Assembly: GCF_009928685.1 (NCBI RefSeq)
Contig: NZ_WWEO01000037.1
Location: 1 to 64,000 of the forward strand
Origin: Mucilaginibacter agri
GTDB taxonomy: Bacteria; Bacteroidota; Bacteroidia; Sphingobacteriales; Sphingobacteriaceae
DNA: 64,000 nt
Direction of reading: 5' to 3'
Positions 34,535 to 43,086 of this stretch are shown here, one piece after another. Under the pieces are notes generated by a model. It was not told the DNA's origin. It searched no databases and saw only the letters and a list, made by a program, of their open reading frames with translations. The position numbers were made by a program, and so were the translations under genes. Positions within the stretch are counted from its first letter, which is position 1; each line of letters opens with the position of its first letter.

Positions 34535-34825
34535 ATGAAAGGAGCACTTACCTTCGGATGCTGCCTGCTTAATCTAAGCGCGTTCGCGCAGCCCGGCATT
34601 GCTGAAATGCAGCAGGCAAAAAGCGATCTGACCAACGACTTCTTTTCAGTATTTGATTTTTCTCTCGTTATGGCCACGCTGCTTGGCCTCAATGGCGCTA
34701 TCAAGATCTATCATAACTGGCAAATGGGCAAAGACCGCATCGATGCCGATGTGGCCGCCTGGTTCTTCGCCGCTTTTTTTATGATCATCGCAGGCGCATT
34801 CCTCAGGGCGTTGTTCGGTATCTGA
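34535..34825 (+). CDS. DUF4134-like small membrane Tra protein (first copy)
   Basis: 96 residues with a signal-like start and two spans (VFDFSLVMATLLGLNGAIKIYHNW and VAAWFFAAFFMIIAGAFLRALFG). It resembles TraE (DUF4134) in topology and in the IYHNWQMGKDRID loop, and is followed 215 bp later by a second, more typical TraE. The spacer repeats part of this gene's end (GGCGTTGTTCG...ATCTGAAC). Confidence 0.65.
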   Translation: MKGALTFGCCLLNLSAFAQPGIAEMQQAKSDLTNDFFSVFDFSLVMATLLGLNGAIKIYHNWQMGKDRIDADVAAWFFAAFFMIIAGAFLRALFGI

Positions 34826-35040
34826 ACACCCTGCTATCAAAAAGCTTTTTCCTGGAAGCATAAAAGATACCCGTCTTCATTTCTCCAAAATTTTAATCCC
34901 GGACCGGCAAACTTGACCGGTCTCCTTACTGGGAATTCTTTATGGCGTTGTTCGTGATCTGAACGCCGGTCTGTGAATTTCCTCTGTTGCCTCCCGACTG
35001 CAGCTAAAAGATCTCCGCCGATATTTTTCATTCCTTTTTA

Positions 35041-35346
35041 ATGTTTAACAAAACAAAACCATGGTGGGCATCAGCGATCCTGTTGCTCCTGTCTGCGCAG
35101 ACATTTGCCCAAAGCGGCGTTAACGGCCTGACAACCGCTACATCAACCCTTAAAACCTATGTTGATCCCGTAACCAACATTACCCTGGTCATTGGTGGCA
35201 TCGTCGGGATCGTCGGCGCCATCCGTGTCTACTCGAAGTGGAACAGCGGAGACCAGGATATCAACAAAGAGTTAATGGGGTGGGGGGGCTCCTGTGTCTT
35301 GCTTGTCGTATCAGCGTTGGTAGTTAAAGCCTTTTTCGGCTTGTAA
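35041..35346 (+). CDS. traE: TraE, DUF4134 membrane protein
   Basis: 101 residues: a cleavable signal peptide (ILLLLSAQTFAQ), then two spans with IGGIVGIVGAIRVYSKWNSGDQDINKELMGWGGSC between them, the hallmark of DUF4134/TraE (VirB2-like size and topology). It is probably a pilus or channel subunit precursor. It lies 2 bp before traF. Confidence 0.88.
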   Translation: MFNKTKPWWASAILLLLSAQTFAQSGVNGLTTATSTLKTYVDPVTNITLVIGGIVGIVGAIRVYSKWNSGDQDINKELMGWGGSCVLLVVSALVVKAFFGL

Positions 35347-35347
35347 A

Positions 35348-35635
35348 ATGGCGCGAAAATACGCTGTTTATAAGGGGCTGCAGAAGCCCCTTATTTTCAA
35401 AGGCTTCAAAGGAAAGTACATCTACTGGGGCCTTGGTTTCCTGCTCGCGGGATTGGTATTTGGTGCGCTCACGATGTCACTCATCAATATGTGGCTTGGC
35501 GCTATCGTCCTGATCGGCAGCGTTGTCGGCGGCCTGCTTTTCACAGCCGGCAAACAAAAAGGCGGACTTCACGCTAAAGGCCGCAACTCCAACATTTTAA
35601 TCCTCAACCACTATGGCCGTAAAGACTTTATTTAA
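35348..35635 (+). CDS. traF: TraF, DUF4133 membrane protein
   Basis: 95 residues with the DUF4133 opening VYKGLQKPLIFKGFKGKYIYWG and two adjacent spans. It is the VirB3-like partner of the TraG ATPase, and overlaps traG by 23 nt. Confidence 0.9.
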   Translation: MARKYAVYKGLQKPLIFKGFKGKYIYWGLGFLLAGLVFGALTMSLINMWLGAIVLIGSVVGGLLFTAGKQKGGLHAKGRNSNILILNHYGRKDFI

Positions 35636-38036
35636 TATACCCTATGCGGGTATCGATAAGAACGGCGCGTATGATCTGCTGATTGGACTAAATGGTGAGT
35701 TTTCCGTAATCATACAGATCGTTAACCCGGTGATCCGGTATTCCGCCTATCCTGCCGGATATGACGAATTCCATAATCTCCTGCTCAATGTTGTCAAAAT
35801 CCTGGGCGACGGTTACATCCTTCAGAAACAGGATATGATCAGCCGCTCTCCCTGGAAAGGCAAGGCCGCCAGCGAATATCTACAGCAGAAATACAATGAA
35901 CATTTCGAGGGGCGCGAATGCCTTCAGGTAGACACCTATCTCACCATTACCCGCCAGGTAAAAAAAGGAGCTTTTTATGTGTATGACCCCAAAGCCATGC
36001 GTGATTTCCGGCAGGCGCTCACCAAAGTATTGGACATCCTCCCTTCGCCTCAGGTGCTTAAGGAACAACGGATCAATAAGCTGGTGATGCAGATCCTGAG
36101 CTTGGATTTTAGAAGCAGCCACCTTGCCCTTAACAACATCGCGCCTTCGGATACGACGATCCGCATTGGCGATAAAATGGCCCGTAATATTAGCCTCATA
36201 AACATTGACAGTATAGACCTGCCCCCAGAAGTAACCACACATATCGAACTAAATGATAAAGAGAGCATCCGGGGATTTCCGGTGGATTTTCTTTCGTTCC
36301 TTTTTAAAGTTCCGGGTTGCGACCTGATCATTTTTAACCAGGTGATCGAAATACCTAACCAGGTGATGGTCCTGCGCAAATTGGAACAGAAAAAGAAAAG
36401 ACATTCGGGCATACCCGATCCTGCAAATGTATTATGCGTGGAAGATATCGATCAGTTACTGAATGACGTCGCCCGGGAAAATCAGCTACTGGTCAACTGC
36501 CATTTTAATATTGTTGTATCAGCACCCGAAAGAGCGCTGGACAAAGCTGCGAATTTCGTGGAAAGCTCTCTTTTTCAACTCGGCATCATTCCCAGCCGGA
36601 ACGCCTACAATCAGCTGGAACTCTTTCGCAGTGTTTTGCCCGGAAACGCAGTTGAACTGAAAAATTACGACTGGTTTCTCACAACATGCGACGCTGCTGC
36701 CTGCTTTTTTTTTAAAGAATCCCTGCCCAAAAACGAGCCTTCGGATTTTCTGATACGCTTTACCGACCGCCAGGGGATCCCGGTAGGGATCGATCCTTCC
36801 GATCTGGTCATGCGTAACGGCCGGGTCAACAACCGCAACCGGTTCTGCCTTGGCCCAAGTGGTTCAGGGAAAAGCTTTTTTATGAACTCGCTCATCGAGC
36901 AGTACATGCTTTACAACATGGATATGGTTATCGTAGATACCGGCCATTCCTACTCGGGTTTATGCTCTTATTATAACGGCAAATACATTACCTATTCGGA
37001 CAAGTCACCGATTACGATGAATCCCTTCCGGATCACTGAGGAAGAGTACAATATTGAAAAGAAAGATTTCCTCTGCACCCTGATCGGCGTGGCATGGAAA
37101 GGTGCCGAAGGGACATTCAGCCCGGTAGAGCGGGATGTGGTAGCTAATGTCATAGCTGCCTATTACAGCAAATGCTTCGGAGAAAACGGCGATCTTAAAT
37201 TCGATACTTTCTACGAGTTTGCGCTGATCAAAATACCGGAGATCAAAGCCGAAGAAAAGATCCTTTTCGATTTCGACGAGTTTCGTTATGTCCTTAAAAA
37301 ATTCTACAAAGGCGGGGAGTTTGCGCCGATCCTGAACAAGGAAGCCGACAAATCGCTTTTTACCGAACGCTTTATCGTTTTCGAAATTGACTCTATTAAA
37401 GAGCACAAGATCCTCTTTCCGATCGTGACGCTGATCATTATGGATGTTTTCATTCAAAAAATGCGCTACCGTTCCGACCGTCGTAAAGCGCTTGTTGTGG
37501 AAGAGGCCTGGAAAGCGATCGCCAGCCCACTAATGGCAGGATACCTCCTTTACCTGTACAAAACTGTAAGGAAATTCTGGGGTGAAGCTATCGTGGTAAC
37601 GCAGGAACTCGGAGATATCATCGGCAACGCAGTTGTAAAGGATAGTATCATCAACAACTCCGATACGATCTGCCTGCTCGATCAAACCAAGTTCAGGGAT
37701 AATTACAACGACATCGCCGCACTGCTTTCGATCAATGAAACGGAACGCCGCAAAATATTCACCATTAACCAGTTGGATAACACGGATGGACGGGGCCGCT
37801 TTAAAGAGGTCTACATCCGTCGCGGAGCCGTTGGCGAAGTTTACGGCGTCGAAGTTTCGCTCCACCAGTACCTGACTTATACCACCGAAAAACCGGAAAA
37901 GTCTGCCGTGGAAAGTTACACTAACCGGTACGGTTCTTACCGGGAAGGCCTCGACGCCTTTGTCGCCGACTTCGAGGAAAGTAAGCTCAGTTTGCCGCAA
38001 TTCATCCAATATGTTAACCAAAATTCAACATCATGA
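35613..38036 (+). CDS. traG: TraG, VirB4-like conjugation ATPase
   Basis: 807 residues. N-terminal VirB4-type domain, then Walker A FCLGPSGSGKSFFMNSLIEQY, Walker B ALVVEEAW, and the TVRKFWGEAIVVTQELGDIIG sensor region. It powers assembly or operation of the type IV secretion channel at the inner membrane. It overlaps traF (23 nt) and the next gene (4 nt). Confidence 0.95.
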   Translation: MAVKTLFNIPYAGIDKNGAYDLLIGLNGEFSVIIQIVNPVIRYSAYPAGYDEFHNLLLNVVKILGDGYILQKQDMISRSPWKGKAASEYLQQKYNEHFEGRECLQVDTYLTITRQVKKGAFYVYDPKAMRDFRQALTKVLDILPSPQVLKEQRINKLVMQILSLDFRSSHLALNNIAPSDTTIRIGDKMARNISLINIDSIDLPPEVTTHIELNDKESIRGFPVDFLSFLFKVPGCDLIIFNQVIEIPNQVMVLRKLEQKKKRHSGIPDPANVLCVEDIDQLLNDVARENQLLVNCHFNIVVSAPERALDKAANFVESSLFQLGIIPSRNAYNQLELFRSVLPGNAVELKNYDWFLTTCDAAACFFFKESLPKNEPSDFLIRFTDRQGIPVGIDPSDLVMRNGRVNNRNRFCLGPSGSGKSFFMNSLIEQYMLYNMDMVIVDTGHSYSGLCSYYNGKYITYSDKSPITMNPFRITEEEYNIEKKDFLCTLIGVAWKGAEGTFSPVERDVVANVIAAYYSKCFGENGDLKFDTFYEFALIKIPEIKAEEKILFDFDEFRYVLKKFYKGGEFAPILNKEADKSLFTERFIVFEIDSIKEHKILFPIVTLIIMDVFIQKMRYRSDRRKALVVEEAWKAIASPLMAGYLLYLYKTVRKFWGEAIVVTQELGDIIGNAVVKDSIINNSDTICLLDQTKFRDNYNDIAALLSINETERRKIFTINQLDNTDGRGRFKEVYIRRGAVGEVYGVEVSLHQYLTYTTEKPEKSAVESYTNRYGSYREGLDAFVADFEESKLSLPQFIQYVNQNSTS

Positions 38037-38695
38037 AAAAGCTATTACTGGTACTTCTTTTTCTGGCCGCGAAATTCGCTTTCGCCCAGGAGATTGTCGT
38101 TGATCCGCTAACTTCCGCCGCAATAGCGGTAAATGCCGGCCTCATCAATGGACAACTGAACACCACCAATAATAAACTCGATCTTATACAAAAAGGCCAA
38201 CTGGCAGTGACCGGTCAATTGGTGATCGTCAACGATCTTCAAAATAAGATCTACACGGGACTAAGCCAGGTTGCGTCCGTGATCAGTAACCTGACAACGA
38301 TAAAAGAGATCGCCGAATGCGGCAGTGATATCGTCGCTGACATGGAAAGCACGGTCAATCTGGCCAGGTCCAATCCGGTTTTGCTGCTGTTTGCCGAACA
38401 GGGCGCGCGTGATTTTCAAACACGCGCCGCGACACTGGCCGCAGATGTCAGCGCTTTTGTACTGAAAGGCGGCAACAACAACCTGATGGATTCCGGCGAA
38501 CGGGTTAAACTGCTCAATCACATCGCCCAGGAAATGCGCATCCTCCGCGGGATCGCTTACGGTATGAACCGCTCGATGTACTGGGCCAAAATGAATGGCA
38601 TCTTCCGTTCCCTCAATCCCTGGGCGGAATGGCAGAATCAGGACGTTAGGATTGCCAATGATGTGTTAAAAAACGCTAAATACCTTAAGCCATGA
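38033..38695 (+). CDS. Periplasmic Tra protein (TraI/DUF4141-like), tandem copy 1
   Basis: 220 residues with a signal peptide (LLLVLLFLAAKFAFAQ). Its mature part is mostly helical: N-terminal QEIVVDPLTSAAIAVNAGL, a central MESTVNLARSNPVLLLFAEQGARDFQTRAATLAADVSAFVLKGGNNNLMDSGERVKLL, and an ending NPWAEWQNQDVRIANDVLKNAKYL. Two paralogues of the same length follow, each overlapping by 4 nt. By position and secretion it is probably a VirB5-like pilus or channel-tip component. Confidence 0.7.
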   Translation: MKKLLLVLLFLAAKFAFAQEIVVDPLTSAAIAVNAGLINGQLNTTNNKLDLIQKGQLAVTGQLVIVNDLQNKIYTGLSQVASVISNLTTIKEIAECGSDIVADMESTVNLARSNPVLLLFAEQGARDFQTRAATLAADVSAFVLKGGNNNLMDSGERVKLLNHIAQEMRILRGIAYGMNRSMYWAKMNGIFRSLNPWAEWQNQDVRIANDVLKNAKYLKP

Positions 38696-39357
38696 AAAAA
38701 CTGCTAATCGCTATTTTTTTAAACGTCCCAACGATTGCAGCTCTCGCACAGCAAAACACCCTCGACATCGTCGGGATTCACCAGTTGGTTGATGAGTCCA
38801 TTTCAGAGAATAAGCTGCAAAAAGATGCCAGGAATAAGCAGGCGGCAGCAACAGCCAACGAACAGGCCAACCTAACCCTGCTGACAAAACTAAAGGGAAC
38901 CTACCGGACGCTTCAACAGCGGTTCAATACCCTTGGCACGGCGATCAATGTCGCAGAAGTTGGCATTACTGCCTCGCCGATAGTGAACCGGATCATCAGT
39001 AACCAGGCGCAGATTATTCAACTGGCAGAAAAGAACCCCGCTTTTATAGCCATTAGTTACCAGTCTGAATTGCATTTTGCCGAACAGGCCAAAGACCTGC
39101 TGGGTTATGTTGCGGGTTTAATTTTGTCCATCGGAGACGTAAACCAAATGAAAGCATCTGACAGGAAAATACTCTTCGACTATGTAATCGCTGAATTGAG
39201 CAGTATTCAGAATCTTTCCGGTAACATGCTGGCTATGCTTCAATACAATAACCTGTATTCATTGCTGCGCGCCGCCAACCCTTTCCAAAATTTTATTGAC
39301 GCCGATAAATCCATTGCAGGCGATATTATTCAAAACCCAAAATACCTGAAGAAATGA
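38692..39357 (+). CDS. Periplasmic Tra protein (TraI/DUF4141-like), tandem copy 2
   Basis: 221 residues, signal peptide then the same layout as copy 1: central AEKNPAFIAISYQSELHFAEQAKDLLGYVAGLILSIGDVNQMKASDRKILFDYV and ending AANPFQNFIDADKSIAGDIIQNPKYL. Sequence identity to the flanking copies is low but the anchor positions are aligned, so this is an old duplication. It has extra Gln/Ala-rich coiled-coil-like residues (KQAAATANEQANLTLL) near 45-65. Confidence 0.68.
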   Translation: MKKLLIAIFLNVPTIAALAQQNTLDIVGIHQLVDESISENKLQKDARNKQAAATANEQANLTLLTKLKGTYRTLQQRFNTLGTAINVAEVGITASPIVNRIISNQAQIIQLAEKNPAFIAISYQSELHFAEQAKDLLGYVAGLILSIGDVNQMKASDRKILFDYVIAELSSIQNLSGNMLAMLQYNNLYSLLRAANPFQNFIDADKSIAGDIIQNPKYLKK

Positions 39358-40019
39358 AAAAGGTCTGTCTATGGATAGCTGATCTGATCGTTTCTTTTTC
39401 AGTCAGTGCACAACAATATGTTATTGATCCGAAGCACCTTATCGCGGTTCTTCAAAATGGGGTGGTCAGGAGTTCTGCTGAATCGGCGCACGACCAGTAC
39501 CTCGGCAAGATCACCAACAATATTAATAATCTGAACACGAATGTCGGTTCAGTGTTCTTAGCCCAAACAATCATCTATAAGGCGCTCGCTAATGTGAACT
39601 CGGCACTGAAGGATGGGCTGGAAGTAAAGAACATGGCATTCATCATCAGCGATATGACGGGGTACATCAGTCAGGCACTGGAGATGGCTAAAACGGAACC
39701 GTACCTGCTGGTATTTGCCGGGAACCTTTCAGTAGAAATGCGGACAAGGAGCCTGGCACTTGTAAATGACGTCTCGAACTACATACTAAAGGACGGCGAT
39801 AATGTGCTTGCAGACTATAATTCACGTGATCAGCTGCTGCACCGCGTTACCCGTCAGCTGCAGATTTTGGATGGGTTGGCTTATGGTGCCTGGAAAGCCA
39901 TGTACTGGGCAAGAGAGCGCGGGGTCATTGCTTCGCTAAACCCCTTTGCCGGATATATCAATACGGACGAGGCAACGGTGGCCCGCGTCATTCAGAATGC
40001 CAGGTATCTCCGGGAATGA
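39354..40019 (+). CDS. Periplasmic Tra protein (TraI/DUF4141-like), tandem copy 3
   Basis: 221 residues, signal peptide (SFSVSAQQ). Like copy 1 it opens with YVIDPKHLIAVLQNG, has EMAKTEPYLLVFAGNLSVEMRTRSLALVNDVSNYILKDGDNVLADYNSRDQLLHRV and YGAWKAMYWARERGVIASLNPFAGY, and ends RVIQNARYLRE. It is closer to copy 1 than to copy 2. It has the same start-overlap arrangement, so the three are coupled. Confidence 0.68.
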   Translation: MKKVCLWIADLIVSFSVSAQQYVIDPKHLIAVLQNGVVRSSAESAHDQYLGKITNNINNLNTNVGSVFLAQTIIYKALANVNSALKDGLEVKNMAFIISDMTGYISQALEMAKTEPYLLVFAGNLSVEMRTRSLALVNDVSNYILKDGDNVLADYNSRDQLLHRVTRQLQILDGLAYGAWKAMYWARERGVIASLNPFAGYINTDEATVARVIQNARYLRE

Positions 40020-40062
40020 TAGGCCAGCTCAACGACCCGTTTAAATCACTAATTCAAAAATC

Positions 40063-40842
40063 ATGAAACAGAAAATCTTAATGACCTGCAGCTGCCTGCT
40101 TTTTGCACTGCATACCTTTGCGCAATCTGTCGTGAATGACAAAAGCATTCGCTATCAGCAGGAACGCATGGTCTTCACGCAGTGGGATCAAAACAAATTC
40201 ACGCCAACCTCCGGCTTTCTTGGGCTGAATCCGTATTACTGGCTAACCTGGGGTTTCTTTTACCCCAATTATCATAAGACGGATTTAAGGCCGCTAAGCG
40301 CCTCGGGACCACAAACCCAGCGGCTGTCGCTGGTAGCCGCCATGAACAATACGGACAATAACTATAAACTCCAGTCTGATACGGTACGCAATACAGCACT
40401 TGCAGAAATCGCAAACCAGTCTGGCGCACTTTCAGACGCAGATCCGTTATGGCTGCTGTACTATCAACATCAATTCAGTCCGGTATTGGATAATTCTAGC
40501 GAATCTATTTTATCCGGGCTTAACCCGCAGGTAAGTGCAAAGCTGGTAGCTGAAGGCCTTTATGACTGGTACAAAAATGAGCTCGACCGGTTGAAAGAGC
40601 GGATCGAAGGGGCGCACAACTCGGACATGGACCGGGGGGCAAGGATCATGGCCTATTATCGAATGCTTCAGGAATACCGCCGGCTTGCAGGGGTCTGGGC
40701 AATACGGACCGCATCAGCGCAGCGTACGATCACCATGGCCGCACAGCAGCAAAGGCTGAAAACCAACCAGGTCGGCGTTCCCGACTGGACGCCGCAAACA
40801 GACATCCGGATCGCTAACAAAGTCCTTCAGCATCTCCAATGA
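40063..40842 (+). CDS. Secreted Tra-region protein (DUF5045-like)
   Basis: 259 residues with a signal peptide (CSCLLFALHTFAQ). The mature part has a Tyr/Trp-rich start (GLNPYYWLTWGFFYPNYHKTDLRPL) and a helical C terminus with YRMLQEYRRLAGVW. It occurs in the same place in other Bacteroidetes tra operons, just before traJ, and is probably a periplasmic channel component. It overlaps traJ by 4 nt. Confidence 0.6.
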   Translation: MKQKILMTCSCLLFALHTFAQSVVNDKSIRYQQERMVFTQWDQNKFTPTSGFLGLNPYYWLTWGFFYPNYHKTDLRPLSASGPQTQRLSLVAAMNNTDNNYKLQSDTVRNTALAEIANQSGALSDADPLWLLYYQHQFSPVLDNSSESILSGLNPQVSAKLVAEGLYDWYKNELDRLKERIEGAHNSDMDRGARIMAYYRMLQEYRRLAGVWAIRTASAQRTITMAAQQQRLKTNQVGVPDWTPQTDIRIANKVLQHLQ

Positions 40843-42008
40843 AAAAGTTTATGAGTTTAATCCTCCTGCTGTCACTGGGTGTGACGGCAGTATTTGCACA
40901 GTCGACAGGTAGCTCCGGCGATAATACTGCGAACAGTAAAACGCTGGAATACCTACAGGGTGACGGTGTCTATGAAACCGGGGTCATGACCTTTCTAAAA
41001 GGATTGAAAGATTCTGTCTGGAATCACTTCGATTTATTTATCACGGATGCCAAAGCATTGGCCGCGATCTTGATGATCATATTCTTTGCCATCAAATCCT
41101 ATGAAATGATGGTCGGAGACAAGCGCATGGAAATCATGCCGCTGCTCCGCCCGTTTGGCCTGGCCATGATCATTCTCTGGTGGGGAACTTTTGTTAAAGT
41201 TTTGGCATTCCCGACCGATCTCGTGGCCAATCAAACCGAACAGATGTTTCAAAGCGAACAGACAATTGTAAATGATCTGCGGCTAAACCGCGCTAACCTG
41301 ATGCTGGCAGTCGCCAATTCCCTCTACACATTTCAGGCCCAGACGGAAGTCGCCGAAAAAGAGAGCGATACGTGGTATGGTCAGGCCTGGGATGCTGTGA
41401 CCAGCACCATCAAGCAAGGCATCAGCACCGTAGTATCACCGCTGATCGAGTTAAAAAACCGGCTCACCATAGGCATGCAGTTATTGTTTACCCAGCTGCT
41501 GGAACTGCTCGGGATATGGATACTCCGAACGTCAGTATATGTCATCTTTATGCTGCAGATCATCTATTCCACGATCCTGATCATTCTTGGTCCGTTCGCG
41601 GTTGCGGCGAGCATTCTGCCGGCCTTTCGGGATAGCTTTAGCACCTGGATTGCCCGCTTTATTTCGGTAAACCTCTATTCGGGAATTGCCTACCTGATCA
41701 TGTATATCATTGGTTTGATGCAGGAATATGCGCTCACTTCTGAGATCAGTAAATACCAGGAATTGGTAGGCAAAGACGGGCTAAGCGCCAATTTGGAGAA
41801 GATGGCCTGGTTCGCCGGAAACGGCGTCCTGTCATTTGGCACGGTCATGATCACTTTTTTGATCGGCGCCATCTGCATGTTCACCGTTCCAAGTATATCG
41901 ACCTGGATCATTTCGACCTCCGGTGTTAGCTCGGCAACTTCCACCTTTGGCAGAAGCGCAGGCACGGTTGCGTCCGTAGCCCGGAAAGCTTCCGGAAGCT
42001 TCTTTTAA
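40839..42008 (+). CDS. traJ: TraJ, VirB6-like polytopic membrane protein
   Basis: 389 residues, signal-like N terminus and about six hydrophobic segments. The features of TraJ include GKRMEIMPLLRPFGLAMIILWWGTFV near residue 100, a long central soluble loop, and IILGPFAVAASILPAFRDSFSTWIARFISVNLYSGIAYLIMYI. It forms the inner-membrane channel core. A terminator follows at 42033-42059. Confidence 0.9.
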   Translation: MKKFMSLILLLSLGVTAVFAQSTGSSGDNTANSKTLEYLQGDGVYETGVMTFLKGLKDSVWNHFDLFITDAKALAAILMIIFFAIKSYEMMVGDKRMEIMPLLRPFGLAMIILWWGTFVKVLAFPTDLVANQTEQMFQSEQTIVNDLRLNRANLMLAVANSLYTFQAQTEVAEKESDTWYGQAWDAVTSTIKQGISTVVSPLIELKNRLTIGMQLLFTQLLELLGIWILRTSVYVIFMLQIIYSTILIILGPFAVAASILPAFRDSFSTWIARFISVNLYSGIAYLIMYIIGLMQEYALTSEISKYQELVGKDGLSANLEKMAWFAGNGVLSFGTVMITFLIGAICMFTVPSISTWIISTSGVSSATSTFGRSAGTVASVARKASGSFF

Positions 42009-42032
42009 AAACAACCTATCTAGCTACATGAA

Positions 42033-42059
42033 GGCTGCCCCTCAAAGGCGGCCTTTTTT
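42033..42059 (+). terminator. Intrinsic terminator inside the tra operon
   Basis: GGCTGCC and GGCGGCC arms (one G-U pair), a 7-nt loop and six T residues, in the 62-bp traJ-traK gap. The downstream genes clearly belong to the same operon, so readthrough, antitermination or a second promoter is needed. Confidence 0.8.
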
Positions 42060-42070
42060 ATTTCAAAAAC

Positions 42071-42685
42071 ATGATCATCAAAAATATGGAATCCAAGATC
42101 AGGCTGGCCATTTTTGTGTCGGCCGGCAGCCTGCTGACCGCGCTGCTTATTGTTGCCGTCAACGCCTTTTATGCCTACAGGATGGTAGCCGGTTCCCAAA
42201 AGAACATCTATATCCTCGACAATAACGTGCCCATACTTGCGCGTCAGACCGATATGCAGCTGAACAGGCCTGCAGAGTACCGCGCACACGTCGACCTTTT
42301 TCATTCCCTGTTTTTTTCCTTAACACCTGACGATAAGTACATGGAATACCAGATGAAAAAGGCTATGTATCTCATTGATGAAACAGGTATGCGGCAGTAT
42401 AACGACCTCAAGGAAAAGGGATTTTTTAACTCCATACTTTCTTCCAGTTCTGTACTCACGCTGGAAACGGACTCTGTCACCCTGGACATGCCCAAACGCT
42501 ATTTCAGGTATTACGGCAAATTGAAGATCGACCGCAAAAGCTCCACGGTGATCCGCTCACTAATAACGGAAGGCTACCTCAAAGACATCCCGCGCAGTGA
42601 CAATAACCCGCATGGGGTGCTCATCACCGGCTGGAAAACACTTGAAAATAAAGACCTGAACAATGTGGAGAAAAATACATTCTAA
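42071..42685 (+). CDS. traK: TraK, VirB8-like protein
   Basis: 204 residues (ATG 42071; a second ATG at 42086 fits the family start). One N-terminal span (LAIFVSAGSLLTALLIVAVNAFYAY) then a periplasmic domain with NVPILARQTDMQLNRPAEYRAHV and the end TGWKTLENKDLNN. TraK is the Bacteroidetes VirB8 counterpart. It overlaps traL by 23 nt. Confidence 0.9.
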   Translation: MIIKNMESKIRLAIFVSAGSLLTALLIVAVNAFYAYRMVAGSQKNIYILDNNVPILARQTDMQLNRPAEYRAHVDLFHSLFFSLTPDDKYMEYQMKKAMYLIDETGMRQYNDLKEKGFFNSILSSSSVLTLETDSVTLDMPKRYFRYYGKLKIDRKSSTVIRSLITEGYLKDIPRSDNNPHGVLITGWKTLENKDLNNVEKNTF

Positions 42686-43082
42686 CCGCGATCCAAGGGA
42701 TACGCTGTTCAGCGAACTTAAAAAGGAATTCAGTCCTTATCTGTTCAAAGTCCACAAGGGAATGCGATCAGTCCTTAAAAATTATCCCCGGTTCTTTTTT
42801 GGGGGTATGACCGCTTCGCTGCTGCTTTCTGCCGTGCTTTCCTTTACGGTATTTCGTCATCCTGACCATAAACCACAAGCTACCATAAAGGAGCGCCCGG
42901 ATCCGGTCGGCGAAGGTTTCAGCCGCATCATGAAGGCAACCGGTGAACTGCTTCAAACACTGCAGCTCAAACATACCGTTGACAGCCTCACCGCTAAAAA
43001 GCAGCTTACCAGCGCAGACAGCCTGGCGCTTGATAGCGCCTTGGACTGCCTGCGGATTATTCACACTAATGCTAATCAATAA
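42663..43082 (+). CDS. traL: TraL-like single-span protein
   Basis: 139 residues, one central span (FFFGGMTASLLLSAVLSFTVF) with a basic cytoplasmic start and a periplasmic helical tail (MKATGELLQTLQLKHTVDSL). Position between traK and traM, size and topology fit TraL, though sequence conservation is weak. Confidence 0.65.
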   Translation: MWRKIHSNRDPRDTLFSELKKEFSPYLFKVHKGMRSVLKNYPRFFFGGMTASLLLSAVLSFTVFRHPDHKPQATIKERPDPVGEGFSRIMKATGELLQTLQLKHTVDSLTAKKQLTSADSLALDSALDCLRIIHTNANQ

Positions 43083-43086
43083 CGCT

